64,000 nt of DNA, from the NCBI GenBank assembly GCA_030248215.1, contig JASANG010003711.1, forward strand, positions 372,001 through 436,000, written 5' to 3'. The notes under the pieces are model-generated. The model did no database searches. It saw only the letters and a program-made list of their open reading frames with translations, and had not been told where the DNA came from. Shown here one piece after another: positions 1 to 12,500 of the stretch (position 1 is its first letter; every line of letters begins with the position of its first letter). The DNA comes from Enoplolaimus lenunculus (taxonomy: Eukaryota; Nematoda; Enoplea; Enoplida; Thoracostomopsidae). A program made the position numbers and the translations under genes.

Positions 1-520
1 GATGATGCTCAGTTTTTTTCACGCCAGCCACTCAGACCTAAAAATCGTCGTTTTATGACAGCCCCATCCATAGCTTTGCCAAATACAAATGAAAACAGGA
101 TTACCAAGAATGTCTGGGACCGCTGTAAATGAACTCAAAGAACTGCTCCTAAATAACTCAACATGACATGAGCTTAATATATGTAGTTAATATATCTGGC
201 TATGTTGTGCATTTCCGAACCGGATCCTGATGTCGATTTTTTGTCGGATGTTAAACTGGCACTGGAAATCCGATAGTTTTTAAAACATACGTAAGATTGT
301 TTGATGGAGTGCAGTTAGTAGAAATATTTGGGTCGACTAGGATCTTTCCATTTGTCCTGTTAAAACATATTTTGTGCTGTTGCTGTTGACTATGTAACTT
401 TGTCAAAGGTTGTTTAACGCATTTAAGTTTAATTTTGTTATATATCTATCGCAAGTACTTATGTGTATATATCCATAAAATTGTAACGTATATATTCACG
501 TTTGCATTAGTAAAACTTAG
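1..520. other. 5' flank of the RBL1-like gene
   Basis: AT-rich DNA with no convincing coding exon, repeat or RNA gene. The bases just before the chosen start codon read acttag|ATG, which could equally be a 3' splice acceptor. An upstream non-coding exon or a trans-splice site therefore cannot be excluded. No core promoter element stands out. Confidence 0.4.
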
Positions 521-3500
521 ATGACACCAACCCAAGCTGATGAATCTTGTTCTACGACGGAGCCAACAACGTCACTTGCTCAGCGGGGAGTATTGGCGAC
601 TGGTAGTTCAACTTTGAATGATGCCAATACTGCTTATCTTGATGTCGAAACTGTACAGAAAGAGCTGTCCAGCTTATGCGCAAATCTAAAGCTCGGTACA
701 AATGTTGAAAAAAGTGCTCTTCATTTCTTTCAAATCGTATGGCGACAGTTTACGCTCGAGGTATGTAATATCGTACGCCTCCGGTTTCGACGGAAAATCA
801 AGCTCCGTCGCCGGTAAAATTTCTGCTGGAGGTCCCGGCAATATCGGTAGTGGAATTCGGCACAGTTTTACAAGTTTGATAGTTCGGTGCTTTCGTTTTA
901 ATTTTTGGTATGTAATATATGTATATACAATTTTGAGTAAAAAATTACCCTAAAATATAAAATTTAATTGTTCTCTGAATTTGTTTTATTCGTGTTCCGA
1001 CCGGAATGTCCGCAAAAAGTCAGTTACGTATATAGAATTTTTACAGGAACCGGATGCCGGATATTTAATATATATTAAAAATTTATTTTAGCGTGCTCCA
1101 GGTTTTCGTCTGTTATCAAGTTCATATATAAGTGCTGCTGATCAACTGAAATTATTTAATGCAAAATTGCGTTTAACTCTCGCTCGCTTACATCACTTAA
1201 AAGTTTCTGAAAATGTATCGAAACTATCCTCATGACGTACCCAGAAATTTAGTCGCAGCAAGATGGTTAAAGACGCTCAATTCTAAAAACAGTTATGTTA
1301 TTCGACACTACAACCGTAAATATGCGTTATCCGGGAAGTTTATACCGGAATCGGACCTTGTTTTGACGCAAATTATATATTAAGAATAAGCTTAAAAATA
1401 AAAATGAAGCCGGAATTTTTGAAAGTCCAATCCCGATCCGTATTCCTTCATAACATAAACCTGAACTTGGTAAAAAATTTATAAAATAAAATACTTTAAA
1501 TTTTTAGGACAAACTGTTAAATTGTAGATTTTGTATTTGTCAGGGCCACGAAATTATAATCGTGGGACAAGAGGCGTAGCCACAGATTGAAAGTGAGTGT
1601 TTAAGGCCTGAACAAAATATGTACGTGTTGAGTCTGAGTTTACAACTAGCGAGTCCAGAAGTTTCTGGTGCGGAATACCTTATATGCCCATTGAAATACT
1701 TCACCGATTGTGCTCCCCTCGAATAGCTTCGAAGCCACTCTGTTAAGTTCGTTCGGTCGGTCTGTCTTGTTTTGTTTGACGGTTGTAAGCCCGCAATCTG
1801 GGATCAACATAGTTGTTGCACCATCCCTACTCTACATGCGGGGTTTCAGACACCCCAGACCCACGGTGCGACCGGATATCCGGTTCTGGTTTATTATCCA
1901 GCAAAAACTGATGTACCACGCCGGCTTAGGGTGGGATTACCGATCGCTCAGACAAAGAAGGAATTTTTCCATGCACGGCTCAGGCAATGTCTGTTTTACT
2001 TAATGCACCAACGACTTGGAATTCCGCTGGAACTGTTCTAATATATACTGGCTTCTCCACGGCGGGGCCCCCGAGCATTTTTCGAAATTTTCATTTTCCC
2101 CCGGCGAAAATTTTGGCGCCCCCAGGAAAGGCCCCCCGGCGAATTTTTGGCCGCCCCCCAGCATTTTTTTTGCTGGGGGCCCCCCAGGACTTTTCTAAGC
2201 CAAAAATTTTCAATGTTAAAACATAAAGACCTGGACTTTTTTGAGGCGGACATTCGGCAAAATGTGATTTTATATTACGCTGAGTACTCATAATTTTTTA
2301 ATAGCGTTACAAATACCGGTAGTAACTAGTACAATTCAATAATGAACTTAAAAAAGCACCATTATAAGACCGTTTCAGGGCATACAGCATTCGAAAGTAC
2401 CTTGCAGCAACAAGTTCAACCCGCCTGAGCCTTATGATAAACTGAAGCTGTGACTAATATATAAAATATATGTTAATCACAGTTTCAATTATAGATTATC
2501 TATATTTTAATAATTGTGCTTCTTTCAACTTCTGGTAAAGTTGTCAGTAATATTAGTTAACATTATTGTTATTAGCGTTTGCTGGGAACTTTTGTCATGT
2601 TGAGCGATGAGTAATCTTCAGTTGAGTTGGAAACACGATCTAGAATAAAAAATGGTCCAAAAAGTCGGCTTGCAAAATTTTGAGCCTGCCCCCAGGACCC
2701 CCAGATCATCTGGGGGCCCCCAGGAAAACTGCCCCCCAGCAAAATTAGCTGCCCCCAGGAAACTCCTGGGGGCCCCCCCAGGAAACGCCCCCCGGCGGAA
2801 ATTTTCAAGCTGTGGAGAAGCCAGATATACATACCCTAGCGATGCGACCGAAACGTGTGTGATTTAGTCGATAATACATGCAGGGATTGCGGTCTCGGTC
2901 AAAACAGCGAGACCGTGATCGAGACCGAGACCCAACCTACCAGACCGAGACTTTTAGTCTCGGCCGATTTTTAAAATTGCCGCCAAAATTTTTTACTTTA
3001 TTTTTCACTTGGCTACTGTCGCCATACCCTTCGAACAGGCTAGGGACAAATCCCAATGTCTCAAAACACCCTCGGTACAATCCCTCATCAGAGATATAGT
3101 GTTGTTTTTGCTCCCGGGCAAACCGAATAGACTGCAAAAGTTTTTAACATAGCCTGACGTTATAACTGCGGGTGACCCAAAATTTTTTAAACGATGTCTT
3201 AAATGATTTAAACGCGAAAATGCAACTATTTGTGCATAGTCACAATATAATTTCAAAAATTAGAATTTTGGGTAACCGGAGCGGTGATTAGGCTTCTCAA
3301 ATCGTTGTATAACCACTTAGCGGTTCTCCACAATCGTTCGCTGTCTGTGTTTGTAGACGAAATACGCAAGTACTTCCGGGCCAAAGCTGCAATCCGAGAA
3401 AATTTTTGTGATTGGTTATCATTCTTTCACCTCTTTGATCTAGGGTTTGCAAAAGACCGAGACTGAAAAAAGGGAGACCGCGATCGAGACCGCCCATTCC

Positions 3501-6500
3501 TGGATGAGAGCCTCGGTCTTGGCAAGACTTGGTATTGGCAGGTCTCGGTTTGGATTTTTCAGTCTCGGTACAACCGAAACCAGAAGTCGAGGATTCACCA
3601 AATATATGGCTATTTCGCTGTGAATTCATGAATTTTCGTAGTTACGCAATAATTATGAGCAGAATCCGAAAACTACGTATATTTAGCATTGCTTAGCTTT
3701 TTAATGAGCCTTCTTCTAAATCTATGGATTTTACCATGGTACAAAGTGTAACTGGATATCGGAATGGGAACAGCAAATTTATACCAGTATCGGAAATACA
3801 AATTTTGTGACTATACGGAGAATTTGTATTATGAAATATAATATAAATTTAGGAAGTCTGTTGGCTGTCAACAATTTTCAAAAACGTCGTATGAACAAAT
3901 GGGCGAATGTTTTTCTGGTTCTGTAAAGCTTAACTACTATCAGTTTTTATTATTTTCAAAATAAATGATGGAAAATTTTTATGCATTGCAATCGAAATCG
4001 GAATTTTTTGCACCCTGGTTTTTGCATTCGCTCGGGCCCTCATAGTCACTATAAAAATGTTATCGTTCAAACGTACTTTGTTCCAATATAGCCGTAACGT
4101 TTTGGTTTTTAAACTGAAGTGTGGTTTTAGGGTAGCGCTTCCCAGTGGATTGTATGTGCTGTGTACACGGCGTATTATTTGCTCCGATCGAGCGAAACTG
4201 ATTTGCCCGATTTGACGCTGGTCGATTTGCTGAAGGAATGTCGTGTAAAGTAAGTATGTTTGAAAACCGAGCGCGATCTATAAGTTACGTATTTATATAT
4301 AGCACTCAGGGTGCAACCGGAATTCCGGTTCCGGCATTTTTTCACCTTCCGGTTCCGGTTCCCGTAAATTTTTACCGGATTTAAAAATTCCGGTGTTATA
4401 ATTTGGCCGTTTTCTTAACTTTGCAAATTTTTAAGAATCTCTTTTGAAAGCCACTTGTACTCCGAATATATGCCATTGATGGTGGATTTCGCTCATCGAC
4501 GACGAAAATCTAAAATACAACAAATAAAATAAATACCTATGTTCGACTACGGTTACTTCACAAATAATAGAGCAAAAAATAAGATTAAAATGAAATTTTT
4601 GGTGAAATGTATTTTTCACTTTACGGTTTCGGTTCCAGTTCCGGTAAATTGTAATTCCGGTTGCACCCTGATAGCACTAGATTTGTTTCCTGAACCGCAT
4701 AAAAATATAGGAGTCCACTTTGTTCGAAACCAGGAAGAGAGCGGATATTCAGCTCCGGTTTGATATTCGGTAAAATAACGGCATTCGGTATAAACCTATT
4801 ACGTATTATTATTATTATTATTATTATATATGTATTATAATAATTATTAGTGATTGCCGTGAAGGCATCGGATATTTTTTCATATCCGGATATCCGAAAT
4901 TGAATTTTCTATTTGGGATATCTGAAACTCGATTTTGTGTTCGTTGGGTTTCCGAACATCAATTTTCGTTTCTTAGGTGCTTGTTTTAGCTGGTTGCTCT
5001 AATGAAACTGCACTGACTGACAAGGTGATTGTTATGAGCGTAAAACATTCAATTCTAAAATCGTTATTTATTCTGCAACTGCCTCAATAGTTGTGGCCTG
5101 GGATGATGGTGGAAAGTTACACTGTAGGGACCTTACCATTTTAATTTCTGGCGGGGAACGTACGCCCGCCCGCTCTAGCCTTAATATATTGGAACATAAT
5201 GCTGATCACCGAAGGGTTTTTGGGATCGAGAAATCAGAATAAATTTGTCTATAAACCTTCAAGTCCGATAATTAAATAGTTAGCTAATAGTTAATTTGCA
5301 TATTTGCATAATTAGTGGGCTAATAGCTAATTTACATATTTGCTTAATTAGTTAAGCCAGAATTAGGACTTCTCGAATTATTTCACTGATTGTTAGGGTT
5401 TCAAGCGATGAAATTCAGTACTAAAGGGTTTTCGGGCGCGCTGGTAACTGAATAGTTAGCTAGTAGTAATTTGCTTACTAGCTTGATTAATAAGCCTAAA
5501 TTAGGACTAGCCAACAGCTAATTTGCATAGTAAATTAATTAGTTAAGCTAAAATTAGTAAATTATCTATAAACCTTCAAGGCCGATAATTAAATAGTTAG
5601 CCAACAACCAGGGTGCAACCGGAATTCCGGTTCCGGTTCCGGCATTTTTTCACCTTCCGGTTCCGGTTCCGGTAAATTTTTACCGGATTTAAAAATTCCG
5701 GTATTATAATTTGGCCGTTTTCTTAACATTGCTAATTTTTAAGAATCTCTTTTGAAAGCCACTTGTACTCCGAATATAAGCCATTGATGGTGGATTTCAC
5801 TTCAGTCGATGATGAAAATCTAAAATACAACAAATAAAATAAATACCTATGTTCGACTAAGGTTATTTCACAAATAATAGAGCAAAAAATAAGATTAAAA
5901 TGAAATTTTTGGTGAAATGCATTTTTCATTTTCCGGTTCCGGTTCCGGTAAAATTTTCAAATTCCGGTTCCGGTAAATTGTAATTCCGGTTGCACCCTGC
6001 CAACAGCTAATTTGCATATTAGCTTAATTAGTTAAGCTAAAATTAGGACATTGTGTCAGTCCGTTCATCCGTCCGAAAAGAATCTCAGGAACCGCTGAAC
6101 CGATTTTGATAATCTTTTCTTGTTTGAAAGCCTGTTATCCTGTGGTGTTACGTACCTCGCATTGATGTTTTAAAATTTTAAGCCGTTTATTTAGCTACAG
6201 GCTAATATGCGTTATTAGTTAAGCCTAAATTAGGACTTTTTAGATATTTCACTAATTATTAGGGTTACAAGCAATCTAATTTTAGCAATATAGGGTTTTG
6301 GGTGCGAAGAATCTAAATAATTTGTTTTCAAACCTATAAAACCGATAATTTAATAGTTAGATAATAGCTAATTTGCGTATTAGCATAATTGATAAGCCTA
6401 AATTAGAACTTTTTGTTCACTAATTTTAGGAGTATAAGACTATAAGCAATCAAATTTCCGCAATAAAGGGTTTTTGGTACGAAAAATCTGAATAAATTGT

Positions 6501-9500
6501 CTACAATCCTTCAAAACCTATAATTTAATAGTTAACTAATAGCTAATTTGCATATTAGCTTATTTGATAAGCCTTTAGGGCTTTTTGTAATATTTCACTA
6601 ATTTGTAGGGTTACTGAAGGATTTTTTGGGTGCAAAGAATGTAAATGAAATGTTTGTAAACCTCCAGAAGCGGTAAATGAGTTGTTATCTAATATCTAAT
6701 TTGCATATTAGGTTAATTGGTTAAGCCTAAATTGTTACTTTTAGTTATTTCAATAATCATTAGGGTTACAATGGATCTAATTTCAGCAATAAAGGGTTTT
6801 TAGGCGCGAGGAATGTAAATAAATTATCTACAAACCTTCAAAATTGATAATTTAATAGTTAGCTAATACCTAATTTGTAGGGACGGTCTTGTCTCGGTTA
6901 AAAAAGCGAGACCTTGGCCGAGACCGAGATCCGAATAGTTAGCTAATAACTAATTTGCATATTAGCTTAATTGCATAAGTGTGTTCGACCTTCGCTCAAT
7001 ACATGTAGTCCCACTATGACTTGTTTACTTTTAACTTTTTAATTGCTTTTGATTAAAAATAAAAATTCAGACTATTAGAAAGCTTATTATATCAACCGAA
7101 TGAAGCTGTTTATTGACTAAACGGAACAAGTATAAGCCATAAATTTAGTACTTGACGGAGCGTATTCGACGCAAATTTTTCACTGGGCTACTTTTGAGAT
7201 ATAATTTAAAAATTACGAAGTTATTCTACCGATGAATATCAGACTAAACTGAGATTTTTTGAATTTTGGCATTTTTAAAAATCAAGACTTTAAATCATCA
7301 ATCATCATGGGATAATTATGCAAATTTTTGACTCAGGGTTGAATACAGAATTTGTTTTCGTCAACTCCACTACTTTAGTGGTGAAACAATGTAAATTCTA
7401 TGTTTTTACACAATAGCATTTCGGATATCCGGATATACGTTTCATTTCGGATACGCATCCGGATATCCGGTAAGCATTTATAATAATTATACTGCATTTT
7501 CGATGAATTTAAACTTGCGTTTTTCATACATAATTAAAATAAAAAAATCAAACTTGATGATTAATTTTAATTCGGCAAACACCGGTGCACATCTGCTGCA
7601 TTCAAATACTTCGAACAATTAAGCCAGGTTGGCATCAAACCCATGATGTGACCGATTCTGATTCGGATTAGATTCCATTCTAATCAGAACCTTAACTTTG
7701 AAAATTTTTTCATTCAAATAAAAGTAATATTTATATATTAAATTTGTAATCATTTAACAGGTTGGCCTAACAAACCCTATTTTATACAGGCAGCGGAAAC
7801 ATGTAAACTTTGAAATATCTAATGTAAACTTTGAAATATCTAAACCAGAATTTATTGAAACATTGATTGAAGTTCGAATCCGAATACGAACCTTCTATTT
7901 TTGCCGAACGGAAACTGAATTCTAACTTTTGTTGTTACCATAATATTCTGTTAACATTGGATTTCGATAAAAACACTACCCTTCTCCGGTATTCGGTAAA
8001 TTCGCATCCGGGCGCACCCTGCACGGGAACTATAGATTTCAGATACTTATAATTGGAAATCATTGTGTATTCAGATTCCCTCGTCATTTAAATTTTCGGA
8101 AGATGTTTTAGATGCCATTGTTTTATTGTTCAGCTGCTGAAATATGTATAATTTTTTTGCCGATATTGATTCCTTTTGGAATGTGTGCCGATGCCGATAT
8201 CGATGTCAGGTTTAATGCACGATGTTTAATGAACCGTCTGGCTTTTACCTACTACATTACGTTTTACGTTATTATATACAATCTCCTGATCAGCCCACCA
8301 GGGTGCAACCGGAATTACAATTTACCGGAACCGGAACCGGAATTTGAAAATTTTACCGGAACCGGAACCGGAAAATGAAAAATGCATTTCACCAAAAATT
8401 TCATTTTAATCTTATTTTTTGCTCTATTATTTGTGAAATAACCTTAGTCGAACATAGGTATTTATTTTATTTGTTGTATTTTAGATTTTCATCATCGACT
8501 GAAGTGAAATCCACCATCAATGGCTTATATTCGGAGTACAAGTGGCTGTCAAAAGAGATTCTTAAAAATTAGCAAAGTTAACAAAACGGCCAAATTATAA
8601 TACCGGAATTTTTAAATCCGGTAAAAATTTACCGGAACCGGAACCGGAAGGTGAAAAATTGCCGGAACCGGAACCGGAATTCCGGTTGCACCCTGCAGCC
8701 CACTGATATATGCATGCCAATAAGTGATATTGATAGCATTTCAATTCATTGCTAAGTGAAAAAGTATCGACAAATATTCGGTATTTTTTCAGTGTCGATT
8801 CCAACAATTCGGAAAAGTGTGATATTACCGATGCCGATTAATTGACATGTCCCTTATATGTGTGTGTTTCAGCCTTCTCGAATTTTTTGACCGCGTGAAA
8901 CGGTGGGTAGCTATGATACCAAACAATCGAAGAATAGAACATAAGGTTGGTTTGAGCTTTATTGAAGTAAATATGTATAATTCCGTATGACAAGACAAAT
9001 GTATATATACGCTTGGGAACTTGTTTTCTTCTATGGTATATTGCTTCTGAAGAAATAGCACCAGTATTTGATTCCTGTGCACTGGAAAAAAAACTGGGTC
9101 CTGATGGAGCGGCTTTAACCGGGAGTGGCAACTGCGGGAGATTCTTCAGTGGGGGAATTTACCTACAAAATTATTGTTTTAAGGATAATAGCAATTATCT
9201 ATGCCTGATCGCTCGTATATAATATTTAAATACACTTTACACGCTTCTTATCTATTACATTATAACTGATGAATTATACAAAAAGTGTGTTTGACGTCCA
9301 AAAAAGTTTAATTTTTATTGCTTAATACTAAATTGCGGTGCAAACTATCGGCTTGGGGGGGCTTGAACCGGGGGCATATCGAAATTAGGGGTTGGGCTTT
9401 GTGCAACTGGAGCCCTCACCCCTCCGCTAGTTGGGAACTGTCAGGTTTAAAATCAACTCTCCAGTCCTGCTACTGTGTATCCGCAATTTTAACGTTTGGT

Positions 9501-12500
9501 GGCCGTCGTGAGAGCTTACGCTCAGTGTGGGATTTAAGGTGCGTTGATTAATCTGCATCGGCAATAATCAACATTTTTCGTTGGCCCAATCACGAGCAGG
9601 GCTTGGCTTCTTCGAAGGTGCCTCTGGGTTCAACGTGGCCTAAAGAATTTGACAAGTGGAGCTTTTTAAAAAGCCCGCTTTTCATTATCAAAATACCAGT
9701 AATGTAAAGTATCGGCATCGGCGCTGCGTAAAAATTTCCAATTTGCTGATATTTTTCCGCTTAACTATGAATTAGAATACTTTCAAGTTCATTTGCTGGC
9801 GTATATATCCGTGCGTTTTGTTCCTTGCCTTCGTGCTGAAAAAAATGATTGAAATGATATATAGTGATGTACCGATGCCGATTCCAAGTTTAACCCTGGA
9901 TGCTTAAACAACTGATACGATTGCAACATTACATCATTATAAAGGTGAAGACAACGGTTCATTTCAATTAATTTTTAAACTCAACCGTAACAGAAATAAC
10001 AGTTTCCTGATGAAACACATTGATATACATCAAGAAGTGAAATTGATAGCCTTGCAACTCTCTGTTAATAGAAAGATTATCGGCAAAAACGGTATCTTTT
10101 TGCAGTGCCGATGCCAATACTCGCGATAAACGACGATAATATCTGTGTCAATTAATCGGCGCAACTCAAGAAATACACCGGTTTCATTGAATAATTACAT
10201 ATATGTAGTCGTGTACGACTGCTTGTAATTTAGTAATAAGGTTCTTTAAGCATCATTGCACTAAAATTGGTAGCGGCAGCGGTTTGGCATTGGCAAAAAA
10301 ATTTGGTAGCGGCACATTAGTATCAAATTACTTCCTTGTTTTGATTATTAGAATTTTTTGTGTCAGGTGCGTAGAGTGGAAGCCAATTTTGGAGTTTCTG
10401 CGGCGTTATACAAAAAGTATGACATTATAATGCGTGATGTGTTCAATATGTGCCAGGATTTATCAGCCGATCAGGAGAAAAGTTGTGGTCATATAACGCC
10501 TACAAAATCAATGTTAGATGTCAAACGACGGTATGTAATTGCAAATTGACTTTGGCCCTATGTTTTCAGAAGCTAATGTGCCGTTTCCAGTATAAAATTT
10601 ACCTTTACTGCTAAATTGTTGTAATGATCATTTCCTTTTGTTATGATGACCAGTTCTAAGCTTCTGATTCTGATTCAAGTTCCAATTCCGATTGCAGATA
10701 ACCAGAATTGTAACTTTTCATTGCTTGAGTCGCCGACTTAAGTAAATGTTTAACTTTTTGAGCAAAAACAAGTTGACGTCAAATGCGAGCCGTTGTTACA
10801 GCAACAAAGCCATTGTTATGCTCTATGTTAAACAGGCACTATGAATCTAACAGTGACTTAAGTGTTTACTTACTGTAAGTACACTTTCATGAGCGAGAAA
10901 ATGGTTAAGTAATTGTTTAGCGCAAACTTGAGTACTAAGTCGTACATAGGTGTGGTTTCAGAAACCCAGACAACGTTACTGTCAGTGGATAGAGAATGCC
11001 AGTTTTAGTTGTTAAAATGCACTTCAGTGAGAATATATTAATACGTATTTAAGGAGAGTAGCGGGTGCTGTTGCAAAGAAAAACAAAAAGACCCCAAGTG
11101 ATTGCTTTCGTTTTTGTTGGAAATGGTTTGTTTACATTAAAAGTAAGGAACCGATCGCTTCTTGCTTAAAATTAAGTTCCGTGTGCTTCATGGTTGAGTT
11201 ATTTAACCACGTTGTGTCGTTTAATAAGCAGGGTAGAACAGAATTGTGAATTCGACAACGATTTCGATTCAAAACCTGTGCCGATTCCGATTGTATGTAT
11301 AATTGAACTGAAATAGCAATTTTTTCGTTTTGTTTTCTGCGGGGGGGGGTGAAAAAATTTGCTGGCACACATAATTTATACTGTACTGCAAATTGTAGAT
11401 GTTTTTTAGTTTATATCGGAGCTGGACAACAGTCGGGGTCTCAGTTTTGATGGGACTTAGATGTGAGGGGCAACCTACTCTCCCTAGGAACTCCAGCCAC
11501 GACTTGGATGCCACTGGCAGGGTGCAACCGGAATTCCGATTCTGATTAGAACCAAAAACCATCGCCAATTTGTTCATGAGACTTTTTTGAAAATTACATA
11601 TTGCCAGCTAACAGACACCTTAAATCATCATTGTATTTTGTCAAAACAAATTATCCGTTCAGTTGCAAAATTTCTAGTTCCGCGTCCGATTACAATTCCG
11701 GTATTAATTTGCTGCTCCGACTCAGGTATAATCCAGTTCCGCTTTGCACCCTGGCCACCGGGTATCCCGTTATAATGAAAAATCCAAGCTAAGAATGGAT
11801 TTTAATTCAGTAAACATATACTTTTATGCGCATCAATTACTTTCAACAGTGCTCGTACTTACATGCTATATAAAGTTAGTATCCGATTCCGGTATAATAT
11901 TCAATATCCGGTTTTCGGTCAATTTATATCCGGTCGCACCCTGTGTATTCCTGCTATTTTGTTAATTTATAGCTTAAATATTGCTGCATCCGGGCCCGGG
12001 TATTTTCACCGACGAATTCTGGATACGGGTATTTATTTTAAAACGCGCTTAGAATTGCATCCGCGTCCGGTTACTTTAGTATTTTCACTGAAAAACCCGT
12101 GTACGAGTATTTATTGAAAATGATGCAACTTTCTACTTAACCTAATTTGTTGCTTGCTTGCTACTACTCTGTTTTGATGGTGTTCGTATATTTTACATGC
12201 TTAAGGTACTTTTGATGTTAATGACGACCTGGTTGGTTCATTTCATTTGCTGCTTTGCTGCATTGACTATTTTTGTGTTGATATCTATTACAATGGCACT
12301 CGTGATCTCATTAATGAAGAATATCAAAGTAATTCTATATATATATATAATATTATATATATATATATATATATAAATATATATATTAATTTTCCGGTAC
12401 CGGAGCCGCATATTCAATTTAATACCGGAGTCGGATGTTAACCGATTATAGGATCTAAATTTTGTGCAGTTAGAAATATTTGAGTCGTGCAAAATTATGT

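Noticed and set aside
2016-2291. Pro-rich frames such as APRKGPPANFWPPP on both strands, also at 41109-41430 and 41739-42068
   Set aside because: Translations of the C-run and G-run blocks of the GC-rich TIR element. They differ between the two copies and have no gene context.
5220-7020. Regular AT-rich repeats that might suggest a CRISPR-like or centromeric array
   Set aside because: Units diverge in both sequence and length, there are no unique spacers between constant repeats, and the family is dispersed in introns.
8375-8572. Frame MKNAFHQKFHFNLIFCSIIC seen three times (also within 4431-4619 and 5732-5929)
   Set aside because: It is the shared interior of three hAT MITE copies. The third copy diverges by frame changes, and non-autonomous MITEs do not encode proteins.
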